From an uncultured Lachnospiraceae bacterium (GTDB lineage Bacteria > Bacillota > Clostridia > Lachnospirales > Lachnospiraceae), in contig CAJOQS010000128.1 of NCBI GenBank assembly GCA_905236925.1, forward strand, positions 1 to 10,604: DNA of 10,604 nt. The letters run 5' to 3'. Made by a program: the position numbers and the translations under genes. Below are positions 1 to 6,447 of the stretch, piece by piece; position 1 is the stretch's first letter, and each line of letters begins with the position of its first letter. The notes beneath the pieces were generated by a model. It was not told where the DNA came from, searched no databases, and saw only the letters and a program-made list of their open reading frames with translations.

Positions 1-2
1 CG

Positions 3-950
3 GTCGATGCCGGACGGCTGACCCAGGGACAGGTCATAGCGCTTGTGAACTATCTTTCGCAGATACTCCTGGCCCTTATTGCGATGGTCAATCTTATCAA
101 TTCCTTCACTAAGGCCATCGCGTCCGCGGAGAGGATCACCCAGATCTTTGATCCCGATGAATTCGAAAAGAGAAAGAGCGCTCGGCATATCATTGAAAAT
201 GCCGATGATATAAAAGGCGATCCGCAGGCGCATATCGAGTTTGACAATGTATCCTTTACCTACCCCGGCGCGGAGGCTGCCGGGATCAGCGGGATCAGCT
301 TCAAGCTGAAAAAGGGTGAGACCCTCGGCATCATAGGCGGTACCGGCGCCGGAAAAACGACCGTTATAAACCTTCTCGCAGGCTTTTACCGTCCGACCTC
401 CGGCCATATATTCCTTGACGGTGTAAATACCGCAGGAATGGAACAGCATGAGATAAGAAAGCATTTCGGGGTCACTCCCCAGAAGAAGAACCTTATCAAG
501 GGAACGATCCGTGAAAACCTCAGCTTCGGACGCGATGTTACAGACGAAGAGCTCGAAAGGGCGCTTGAGATCTCGCAGGCCGCAGAATTCGTAAACAAGC
601 CCGCAGTCGGGCTCGATTATATGGTCGAGAAGGCGGGAACAAACCTCTCGGGAGGACAGCAGCAGAGACTCACTATCGCGAGGGCGCTTGTCGGATGCGA
701 CGATGTTCTGATCCTTGACGACAGCGCTTCCGCACTCGATTTTGCGACCGATGCAAGGCTCAGAAAGGCATTGTCAACGCAGACGCCGGGGCTCACGCTG
801 GTAATTGTTTCGCAGAGAGTCGGATCGCTGATGAACGCCGACAGGATAATAGTTCTTGATGACGGAAAGCAGGTTGGCTCGGGAAAGCATGCAGAACTGC
901 TTGAGAGCTGCGAAGTATACAGAGAGATCTACGAATCTCAGACAAAATAA
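3..950 (+). CDS. ABC exporter half-transporter, degenerate ATP-site subunit (5' truncated)
   Basis: This is the C-terminal part of an ABC half-transporter: the end of the membrane domain followed by a complete nucleotide-binding domain. The frame is open from base 3, so the start lies upstream; the ATG-like GTG at 45 is internal. Visible motifs are Walker A GGTGAGKTT (336-362), a Q-loop in GVTPQKK, signature LSGGQ (645-659) and Walker B VLILDD (705-722). The catalytic Glu after Walker B is Asp (720-722), and the switch His is Gln (813-815, in VSQRV). These two changes are typical of the non-catalytic subunit of heterodimeric type IV exporters such as TM287/288, BmrCD and LmrCD. The partner gene begins three bases after the stop. 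Substrate cannot be read from sequence; multidrug or peptide export is the usual inference. Confidence 0.93.
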   Translation, partial: VDAGRLTQGQVIALVNYLSQILLALIAMVNLINSFTKAIASAERITQIFDPDEFEKRKSARHIIENADDIKGDPQAHIEFDNVSFTYPGAEAAGISGISFKLKKGETLGIIGGTGAGKTTVINLLAGFYRPTSGHIFLDGVNTAGMEQHEIRKHFGVTPQKKNLIKGTIRENLSFGRDVTDEELERALEISQAAEFVNKPAVGLDYMVEKAGTNLSGGQQQRLTIARALVGCDDVLILDDSASALDFATDARLRKALSTQTPGLTLVIVSQRVGSLMNADRIIVLDDGKQVGSGKHAELLESCEVYREIYESQTK

Positions 951-953
951 ACT

Positions 954-2666
954 ATGAAGAAGCTTATTAAACCTTATTGGGGATACCTGATACTTGTCCT
1001 GACGCTTGCGGTGGCGAACGTCGCGGCGACGCTGTATGCCCCGATACTTACCGGCAATGCGATCGACCTGATGCTCGGGGAGGGAAAGGTAATCTTTTCC
1101 GGCCTGCCGGGGATACTCATAACCTTTGCTGTTGTTATCGCATTTACATCGGTCACCCAATGGCTTATGACAATAGTCATAAACCGTATCGCATACGATG
1201 TGGTGAACAATCTGAGGGACGAGCTGTTCTACAAGCTTCATGCCCTTCCGCTCAGCACGATAGACAGGATCTCGCACGGTGACTTCATCAGCATCATGAC
1301 AACGGATGTCGACCAGGTCAGCGACGGACTGATAATGGGCTTTACGCATCTGTTTACCGGTGTTGTAACGATTTTGGGCACCATTTTCTTCATGTTCTCA
1401 ATAAACGTGAAGATCACGATAGCGGTAATAGTCATAACTCCGCTGTCAATGTTCGTTTCCTCGTTTGTCGCGAAGCATTCCTACGTGATGTTCAAGGAAC
1501 AGTCCGCCACCCGCGGCGAGCTGACCTCGATCTCCGATGAGATGATCGACGGCTTCAAGACCGTTAAGGCCTTTGAATACGAGGACACCGCGCGGGAAAG
1601 ATTCGATGTGGTGAACGAACACCTGAAGGCATGCAGCGTTAAGGCTATCTTTTATTCGGCCCTTACGAATCCGACAACGAGGTTCGTAAACAGCATCGTT
1701 TATACCTGCGTAGGCATCATGGGCGCGTTCATGGCAATAGGAGGCGCGATAACGGTCGGACAGCTCAGCGCCTTCCTGAATTACGCCAATCAGTATACCA
1801 AGCCCTTCAATGAGATATCGGGAGTTATCGCGGAGTTCCAGAGCGCCCGTGCATCACTGGCACGTGTTCTCGATTTCCTTGAAAGAGAGCCTGAACCCGC
1901 GGACCTGCCCGGCAGCAGGATATTAACGGATGCCGACGGAACCGCGGACATAGACAACATAAGCTTTTCCTACACTCCGGACAGGCCTCTGATTGAGGAT
2001 TTCTCGATGCATGTCAACAAGGGCGACAGCATCGCGATCGTAGGTCCTACGGGCTGCGGAAAGACCACCTTTATCAACTTGCTGATGCGTTTCTATGAGG
2101 TGAACGGTGGCAGCATCATAATAAGTGGAACGCCTTCAAAGCAGATAACGCGGGATTCGCTGAGGACATCCTTCGGAATGGTCCTTCAGGATACATGGCT
2201 GATGGACGGCACAATACACGACAACATCGCCTACGGACGCCCGGAGGCGTCGAGGGATGAGGTAATGGAGGTCGCAAAGGCGGCACATGCGCACAGCTTC
2301 ATAATGAGACTTCCCGGCGGATATGACACCGAGCTGAAAAACGGCGGAGATTCGCTTTCGCAGGGACAGAAGCAGCTTCTGTGCATAGCGAGGGTAATGC
2401 TGTGCAGGCCTGAAATGCTGATACTTGACGAGGCGACATCCTCGATCGATACACGTACCGAGATGATAGTTCAGGATGCCTTCAGCCGAATGATGGAGGG
2501 CAGGACGAACTTCGTTGTGGCTCACCGCCTGTCAACGATCAGGAAGGCCGACTGCATACTTGTAATGAACGCCGGACATATCGTGGAACGCGGCACTCAC
2601 GAGGAACTGCTCGCAAAGGGCGGCTTCTACAGCAAGCTCTACGGAGCGCAGTACAGCTCGACATGA
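954..2666 (+). CDS. ABC exporter half-transporter, catalytic subunit
   Basis: A full-length 570-residue half-transporter, the normal length for the family. The N-terminal ~310 residues form the six-helix membrane domain, with hydrophobic runs near 9-30, 51-75, 127-165 and 232-275. The ATPase domain follows: Walker A GPTGCGKTT with K370, Q-loop in VLQDTWL, signature LSQGQ (468-472), Walker B MLILDE with catalytic E493, and switch H524 in VAHRLS. Glu and His are canonical here but the signature has Gln for the first Gly, the mirror image of its neighbour. In the dimer, this Walker/His set pairs with the neighbour's perfect LSGGQ to give one working site, and the other site is degenerate throughout. 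No clear Shine-Dalgarno is seen; the three-base gap suggests translational coupling. Exported substrate is unknown. Confidence 0.95.
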   Translation: MKKLIKPYWGYLILVLTLAVANVAATLYAPILTGNAIDLMLGEGKVIFSGLPGILITFAVVIAFTSVTQWLMTIVINRIAYDVVNNLRDELFYKLHALPLSTIDRISHGDFISIMTTDVDQVSDGLIMGFTHLFTGVVTILGTIFFMFSINVKITIAVIVITPLSMFVSSFVAKHSYVMFKEQSATRGELTSISDEMIDGFKTVKAFEYEDTARERFDVVNEHLKACSVKAIFYSALTNPTTRFVNSIVYTCVGIMGAFMAIGGAITVGQLSAFLNYANQYTKPFNEISGVIAEFQSARASLARVLDFLEREPEPADLPGSRILTDADGTADIDNISFSYTPDRPLIEDFSMHVNKGDSIAIVGPTGCGKTTFINLLMRFYEVNGGSIIISGTPSKQITRDSLRTSFGMVLQDTWLMDGTIHDNIAYGRPEASRDEVMEVAKAAHAHSFIMRLPGGYDTELKNGGDSLSQGQKQLLCIARVMLCRPEMLILDEATSSIDTRTEMIVQDAFSRMMEGRTNFVVAHRLSTIRKADCILVMNAGHIVERGTHEELLAKGGFYSKLYGAQYSST

Positions 2667-2682
2667 TATTTTCAGTAAAACA

Positions 2683-2711
2683 AAAAGGCATCGCCTGGAG
2701 CGGTGCCTTTT
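2683..2711. terminator. Bidirectional intrinsic terminator between convergent genes
   Basis: An 11-bp stem (2683-2693 with 2701-2711, one G-U pair) closes a 7-base loop. On the minus strand it is followed by TTTTTGTTTT, a good tail for ending thiT transcripts. On the plus strand the T run is inside the stem end, so it is a weaker but plausible terminator for the ABC operon, whose stop codon is 16 bases upstream. Confidence 0.85.
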
Positions 2712-2730
2712 GCTGTTGCCGTATATTCTG

Positions 2731-3540
2731 TTAATCGTTCTTCTTAGCCGAAGCGATCGAGAAGAGGCATATCGCGATTCCGCAGACAGCCAGCGAAACA
2801 GCGATCACGGGTATCCAGGAAACACTTCCGAGTCCGGTTATGTCGAATTCACCGGTCTCGCCGTTCTGGAGCTTGGAGAATACCATTATGATATCGAATA
2901 CGAGTCCGCCTGCGATAACGACGCCTGCGATCCACTTAAGAGGATGCACGCGGCTGCCCGAAGCGGATACATAGGGCCTTAACGTATCGCTGCCGAAATC
3001 AAGTACCGAGCCGAGGTAGTAGCCTACGAACACGGTAACGATCGTTTCGGGGATCATGTAGGTTGCGTTATAGCTGAGTGAATAAGCAAGGGCAGCGGTG
3101 GAAGGAATCGAAAGACCCGCCCATACGGTGGCTCCTGTGATCACATGGCAGATATAGCGGAGAACGCAGATAAAGAGTGCGCCCGCTGCAAGAGCGGTGG
3201 GCTGCTTCATGCGGTTTCTGAAGATTCCGCCGAGACCTGCAACCATAAATGCAACGAGGTAATCAAGGATGATGATGGCAACCACAGCCTTCCAGGTCGT
3301 AGCGTAGGACAGGGTGTTAAGTCCGAGGAGCTGCTGGATGATACCGTAAACAAGACCTGTGATAAGGCCCCATTTTACACCGAGACGGTATGCTATGATC
3401 ACGATCGGGAGCATTGATGCGATGGTCACCGAACCTCCGTAGGGCAGGTCGATGATCTTGATGAGGCTCAGAACGGTGGCTATTGCGAGCATTACTGCCG
3501 CTTCTGTGAGCTTGCGAGAGTTGGAAATAGTGTTGTTCAT
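2731..3540 (-). CDS. thiT: Thiamine transporter ThiT (ECF S-component) with C-terminal two-helix extension
   Basis: ThiT binds thiamine in the membrane and works with a shared ECF energizing module (EcfA, EcfA', EcfT), which is not in this window. The first ~190 residues match the family: the LPYGGSVTIASMLPI segment (32-46), LDY (92-94), RYICHVITG with H132, W140, and SLSYNATY with Y157 and N158, which line up by eye with the thiamine-pocket residues known from Lactococcus ThiT. At 269 residues it is longer than the usual ~180-200: two extra hydrophobic segments (about 203-221 and 241-262) follow, ending in a charged SAKKND tail. A TPP riboswitch in the leader independently supports thiamine as substrate. 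The ATG is preceded by AGGGGG, nine bases away. The gene stands alone, convergent with the ABC pair and divergent from proC. Confidence 0.93.
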   Translation of the reverse strand: MNNTISNSRKLTEAAVMLAIATVLSLIKIIDLPYGGSVTIASMLPIVIIAYRLGVKWGLITGLVYGIIQQLLGLNTLSYATTWKAVVAIIILDYLVAFMVAGLGGIFRNRMKQPTALAAGALFICVLRYICHVITGATVWAGLSIPSTAALAYSLSYNATYMIPETIVTVFVGYYLGSVLDFGSDTLRPYVSASGSRVHPLKWIAGVVIAGGLVFDIIMVFSKLQNGETGEFDITGLGSVSWIPVIAVSLAVCGIAICLFSIASAKKND

Positions 3541-3549
3541 GGAACGTTT

Positions 3550-3602
3550 CCCCCTGTTTGATAAATGTCATGCGGTCCGCATGCAGATAATGAAAACAGA
3601 GA
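3550..3602 (-). promoter_or_regulatory. Candidate SD-sequestering hairpin (riboswitch expression platform)
   Basis: In the thiT leader RNA, UCUCUGUUU (3594-3602) can pair over nine positions, two of them G-U, with AAACAGGGG (3551-3559), which contains the thiT Shine-Dalgarno. A small perfect inverted repeat, CATGCGG/CCGCATG (3569-3583), sits in the loop and would stack inside it. No U-rich terminator tail is present between aptamer and start codon, so control of translation rather than transcription is inferred. The structure was found by eye and not folded computationally. Confidence 0.55.
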
Positions 3603-3614
3603 CGTCCATAACAT

Positions 3615-3716
3615 CAGCTTCCTTACGCCGGTATTATCCGGTTCAAGTTATGAGGGACAGCACTTCGGCACGAAACAACGCCGCAAGTGCATCTCAGCAA
3701 CAGGCGCCCCTAGCTT
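3615..3716 (-). promoter_or_regulatory. TPP riboswitch (THI element) aptamer
   Basis: Read on the minus strand, the leader carries the conserved THI-box blocks in order: CTAGGGGCGCC, GCTGAGATG (the CUGAGA pyrimidine-binding loop), CCCTCATAACTTGAACC, GGATAATACCGG, and CGTAAGGAAG. AGCU at each end can close P1. An added helix of GCACUU/AAGUGC plus CGGC/GCCG makes an extended P3. The element senses thiamine pyrophosphate and should lower thiT expression when it is plentiful. It lies between the promoter and the thiT start codon, starting within a few bases of the predicted transcript start. Confidence 0.96.
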
Positions 3717-3725
3717 TCGGCGTTT

Positions 3726-3754
3726 ATGATATGACAACGGGAGCGGATTGTCAA
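3726..3754 (-). promoter_or_regulatory. Promoter for the thiT leader
   Basis: On the minus strand, TTGACA (3749-3754, perfect -35) is separated by exactly 17 bases from TATCAT (3726-3731, 5 of 6 for -10). A start about seven bases on would fall near 3719, just ahead of the riboswitch aptamer. This is a good housekeeping sigma-factor promoter. Confidence 0.85.
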
Positions 3755-3775
3755 TAGCCGATTCATTAATTGTCC

Positions 3776-3804
3776 TTGCAAGAGAGAGGCAGATTTGCTA
3801 TCAT
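3776..3804 (+). promoter_or_regulatory. Promoter for the proC-proB-HPt operon
   Basis: TTGCAA (3776-3781, 5 of 6 for -35) lies 17 bases from TATCAT (3799-3804), which is preceded by a TG at the extended -10 position (TGCTATCAT). The leader to the proC ATG is only about 25 bases and shows no attenuator. The -35 is 21 bases from the -35 of the divergent thiT promoter. Confidence 0.8.
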
Positions 3805-3834
3805 TTTTCTTAATAAGGAAAGAAGGTGAGCTGC

Positions 3835-4647
3835 ATGAAAAAATACGGATTTATCGGTGCCGGAAATATGGGTTATCCGCTTCTGATGGGAGCGGCAAAG
3901 CTTGTCGGAAAAGAGAATGTTACCTTCTCGACGCCCTTCGCGGAGGAAAACGAAAAGGTAAAGGCAAGGTCCGGGATCACACCCAGCGCGAACACGGTCG
4001 AGCTGGCCAATACCTCTGAGATCATCGTTATCTGCGTTAAGCCGCAGATGATAGACATGGTCTTCTCGGATCTCAAGCAGGCTGATATCTTCGGCAAGAC
4101 CATCATATCGATCGCAGCGGGAGTTTCATCCGACAGGCTGCGCGAGGGTCTCGGCGAGCGCGTAAGGATTGCGAGGATCATGCCTAACACACCCGCAATG
4201 GTCGGTGAAGGCATGAGCTGCATCTGCTTCGCGGACTGCGGAGGCGGCTTCGATGATGAACAGAAGAAGACTGTCACCTCTCTGTTCGAGGCGGTCGGCA
4301 AATACGAGATCGTTCCCGAAAGGCTGATGAACGCAGCGATATGCGCCAACGGCAGCTCGCCAGCATATGTATATATGTTTATCGAGGCTCTGGCCGACAG
4401 CGTGGTCAAGTACGGAATCCCGAGGAATGTTGCCTACAGGCTTGCGGCACAGACCGTTCTCGGATCTGCAAAGATGGTCCTGGAGTCCGGCGAGCATCCC
4501 GGAAGGCTCAAGGACAATGTCTGCTCACCGGGCGGAACGACGATAGCGGCAGTCGAGGCTCTTGAAGAAGCAGGCTTCAGAAACGCCGTAATGAAGGCAA
4601 CAGACGCTTGCTACAAGAGAAGCGAGGAATTGGGCTCGACCAAATAG
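3835..4647 (+). CDS. proC: Pyrroline-5-carboxylate reductase
   Basis: ProC reduces pyrroline-5-carboxylate to proline with NAD(P)H, the last step of proline synthesis, in the cytoplasm. The 270 residues are the standard length. An N-terminal Rossmann motif GAGNMG (8-13) binds the cofactor; VKPQ (68-71) and RIMPNTPA (114-121) are family hallmarks. The C-terminal half holds the P5CR signature, seen as GIPRNVAYRLAAQTVLG, GEHPGRLKDNVCSPGGTTI and a following GF. The usual SGSGPAY reads NGSSPAY here. The ATG at 3835 is chosen because AAGGTGAG sits 4-5 bases upstream; the in-frame GTG at 3826 lies inside that ribosome binding site. It is first in its operon, with proB 16 bases downstream. Confidence 0.97.
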   Translation: MKKYGFIGAGNMGYPLLMGAAKLVGKENVTFSTPFAEENEKVKARSGITPSANTVELANTSEIIVICVKPQMIDMVFSDLKQADIFGKTIISIAAGVSSDRLREGLGERVRIARIMPNTPAMVGEGMSCICFADCGGGFDDEQKKTVTSLFEAVGKYEIVPERLMNAAICANGSSPAYVYMFIEALADSVVKYGIPRNVAYRLAAQTVLGSAKMVLESGEHPGRLKDNVCSPGGTTIAAVEALEEAGFRNAVMKATDACYKRSEELGSTK

Positions 4648-4663
4648 GTCACGGGAAAAGGCA

Positions 4664-5509
4664 ATGAACAGAGCATACATCAAAGATAAAAAAAGAGTAG
4701 TCATAAAGATAGGATCCTCCTCGATCACGCATCAGGAAACCGGAAGGCCCTCTCTTTCAAGGATCGAGAAGCTGGTGCGTGTGCTTACGGATATCGCCAA
4801 CAGCGGCAGAGAGGTCATCCTGGTTTCTTCGGGCGCGATAGCGGTCGGCAGGAACCAGATAGGTCTTAAGGGAAAACCGGACACCAACGCGCTTAAGCAG
4901 GCCTGCGCGGCTATAGGGCAGGCAAGCCTCATGACGGTCTATCAGAGGCTGTTTGCCGAATACGGCATGAAGGTGGCGCAGGTCCTTCTGACCAAGAACA
5001 CCATGATCAACGACAAGAGCCGCAGAAACGCGCGAAACACTTTTGCGGAGCTCTTGAAGCTCGGTGTGATCCCGATCGTCAACGAAAACGACACCGTTGC
5101 GACCGACGAGATCGAATTCGGTGACAACGATACGCTTTCCGCGATCGTTGCGGGCCTTGTCGGAGCGGATCTTCTGATACTCCTGTCCGACATAGAAGGA
5201 CTATATACCGACAATCCCCGCCTCAATCCCGACGCGAAGTTCATCGATACCGTGGAATATATTGATGACAGCATTATCGCGATGGGCAAGGGCGAAGGCT
5301 CCGATGTCGGGACCGGCGGAATGGCTACAAAGATATCCGCCGCGCGCATAGCAAACGATTCGGGCGCGGACATGGTCATCGCGGGCAGCGGCGACCTCGA
5401 TGTGATCAACAGAATCCTTGCCGGAGAACAAGTCGGAACACTGTTCCTGGCGCACAAAAACGACAATTTCCATCTGATCAATTATCTTAGCGGAGGCTGC
5501 AGTGACTGA
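4664..5509 (+). CDS. proB: Glutamate 5-kinase, PUA-less short form
   Basis: ProB phosphorylates glutamate to gamma-glutamyl phosphate, the first and normally feedback-controlled step of proline synthesis. The amino-acid-kinase fold is complete: VVIKIGSSS near residues 12-20 (K15 binds phosphate), LVSSGAIAVG, the glutamate-site NENDTVA, and GTGGMATKISAARIA in the nucleotide site. The protein ends soon after AGEQVGTLF, at 281 residues, so the C-terminal PUA domain found in the ~367-residue E. coli enzyme is absent; short forms are known in several bacteria. A weak GGGAAAAGG precedes the ATG. Its stop codon overlaps the next gene by eight bases. The partner reductase gene proA, often adjacent, is not in the window. 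Confidence 0.96.
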   Translation: MNRAYIKDKKRVVIKIGSSSITHQETGRPSLSRIEKLVRVLTDIANSGREVILVSSGAIAVGRNQIGLKGKPDTNALKQACAAIGQASLMTVYQRLFAEYGMKVAQVLLTKNTMINDKSRRNARNTFAELLKLGVIPIVNENDTVATDEIEFGDNDTLSAIVAGLVGADLLILLSDIEGLYTDNPRLNPDAKFIDTVEYIDDSIIAMGKGEGSDVGTGGMATKISAARIANDSGADMVIAGSGDLDVINRILAGEQVGTLFLAHKNDNFHLINYLSGGCSD

Positions 5510-6212
5510 CAGAAACGACGAATTCATGGATGGATTCCTGAGCCAGGTTTCCGGGCTTGACATAGCGGAAGGCAAAAGGAAGGCGGGAGGCAAGTCTGCC
5601 AATTATCTGCACCTTATCAAGGCCGCTTCCTCCGACATCAGGGAGAACGTTCAGAAGCTGGGCGATTATCTGCGGACGGGCGACCCCCTTCAGCTCAAGA
5701 AGGCGTCGCACGCGCTTAAGATCGTCTTTTCAAATATCGGCTTCGACAAGCTCCGCCGCGATTCGGAGAAGATAGAGGCGAAGGCTGCCGAAATCATCAG
5801 TGAATCCGAGGCAAAAAACGCGATCCCTTCGTTCAATGTCCAGCATCAGGAGATTATAAACGACTACATCTCCGATACCATGAGCACGATCCTTGAGCTC
5901 GAGGATGCCGTGGAGGGCTACGAGCAGGCGCTGAATGAAGGAGTGATATCCGAAGACGAAGCGACACCCGTAAAGCCTCTTTCGGACGAGGAGATCGACG
6001 AGGTCATCGCATATACGGAAAAGGCTATCGAAAGATATGAGATAGATTACATCGCAGAAGGACTTGAATATCTGAGAGACGCTTCCTGCGGCGAAGAAAG
6101 AAGAAAAATAAAAGCCGCCCTGATATCGGCCGGCTCGTTTGATTATGAAAAGGTAAAGGCCGCATTCAATGAGTATGTCGACCTGAAAAAGGGCAGAGGA
6201 GAAGCCCGATAG
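5502..6212 (+). CDS. HPt (histidine phosphotransfer) domain protein
   Basis: Residues ~18-95 match an HPt domain: an opening SGLDIAEGKRKAGG, then a Tyr-containing helix, L-x-x-Y/G-D segments, and SHALKIVFSNIGFDKL followed by a Glu-rich helix (EKIEAKA). H70 is the expected phosphorylatable histidine, in HALK; the Gly usual after HxLK is Ile. HPt domains carry phosphate between response-regulator receivers and kinases. A helical middle section leads to a second region (about 160-229) with 'D-Y-x-x-x' repeats, resembling tails after HPt domains in clostridial hybrid kinases. No receiver, kinase, membrane or DNA-binding domain is present. The GTG start at 5502 is supported by GGAGG five bases upstream and overlaps proB by eight bases, implying coupled translation. 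Its signalling partners are not in the window. Confidence 0.8.
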   Translation: MTDRNDEFMDGFLSQVSGLDIAEGKRKAGGKSANYLHLIKAASSDIRENVQKLGDYLRTGDPLQLKKASHALKIVFSNIGFDKLRRDSEKIEAKAAEIISESEAKNAIPSFNVQHQEIINDYISDTMSTILELEDAVEGYEQALNEGVISEDEATPVKPLSDEEIDEVIAYTEKAIERYEIDYIAEGLEYLRDASCGEERRKIKAALISAGSFDYEKVKAAFNEYVDLKKGRGEAR

Positions 6213-6243
6213 AGGGGGAGGGTAACTACCGGGCTTTGTTTTA
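6202..6243 (+). terminator. Candidate terminator after the proline operon
   Basis: AAGCCCG (6202-6208) and CGGGCTT (6230-6236) form a 7-bp stem with a 21-base loop, followed by TTGTTTTA. The stem starts inside the last codons of the HPt gene. The long loop makes it weaker than a textbook terminator, but it is the only hairpin-plus-T signal here. Confidence 0.5.
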
Positions 6244-6447
6244 TGAAAAAAATTATCTGTATGTCGTATTAGGGGAGGTACTCGAATGAATGTACCTGTT
6301 TGTTTTGTATGACTTCATTATACATGCCGTTTATGAGCAAAGAATGACTGATTTGTGAACAGTTTGTTAATATATCACATAAACTTCATAAAACGTAACG
6401 CGATCTTTCGGATCAGCTGACGGATTGTGAAAAAAACGGGAGGGACA
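6213..6447 (+). other. Intergenic region with mini-ORF and inverted repeat
   Basis: These 235 A/T-rich bases separate two operons. After the terminator tail lies a strong GGGGAGG (6272-6278) seven bases before ATG AAT GTA CCT GTT TGT TTT GTA TGA (6286-6312, MNVPVCFV). An inverted repeat AGGTAC/GTACCT (6276-6281 and 6292-6297) spans both the ribosome binding site and the start codon. Further on, TGTGA (6354-6358) and TCACA (6375-6379) form a loose inverted repeat around the promoter candidate. No SAM- or SAH-type riboswitch blocks were recognised. Whether the 8-codon ORF is translated is unknown. Confidence 0.35.
6364..6392 (+). promoter_or_regulatory. Weak promoter candidate for the mtaD-ahcY operon
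   Basis: TTGTTA (6364-6369, 4 of 6) and CATAAA (6387-6392, 4 of 6) are 17 bases apart, leaving a leader of about 50 bases to the mtaD ATG. It is the best-placed pair in an A/T-rich stretch, so chance matches are likely. Confidence 0.35.

Noticed and set aside
774..1349. 191-codon minus-strand frame across the ABC junction
   Set aside because: Rich in Arg, His and Cys with no domain or hydrophobic pattern, and it lies over two well-supported genes; a shadow frame.
3826..3834. GTG at 3826 as the proC start
   Set aside because: The GTG is part of the Shine-Dalgarno AAGGTGAG for the ATG at 3835, and ProC proteins start just before the Rossmann strand.
6427..6447. GTG at 6427 as the mtaD start
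   Set aside because: It would put the GGGAGGG ribosome site inside the coding region; the ATG at 6448 gives the normal family N-terminus.
6213..6447. SAM or SAH riboswitch ahead of mtaD-ahcY
   Set aside because: Expected from function, but none of the conserved blocks of the SAM-I or SAH aptamers could be found by eye.
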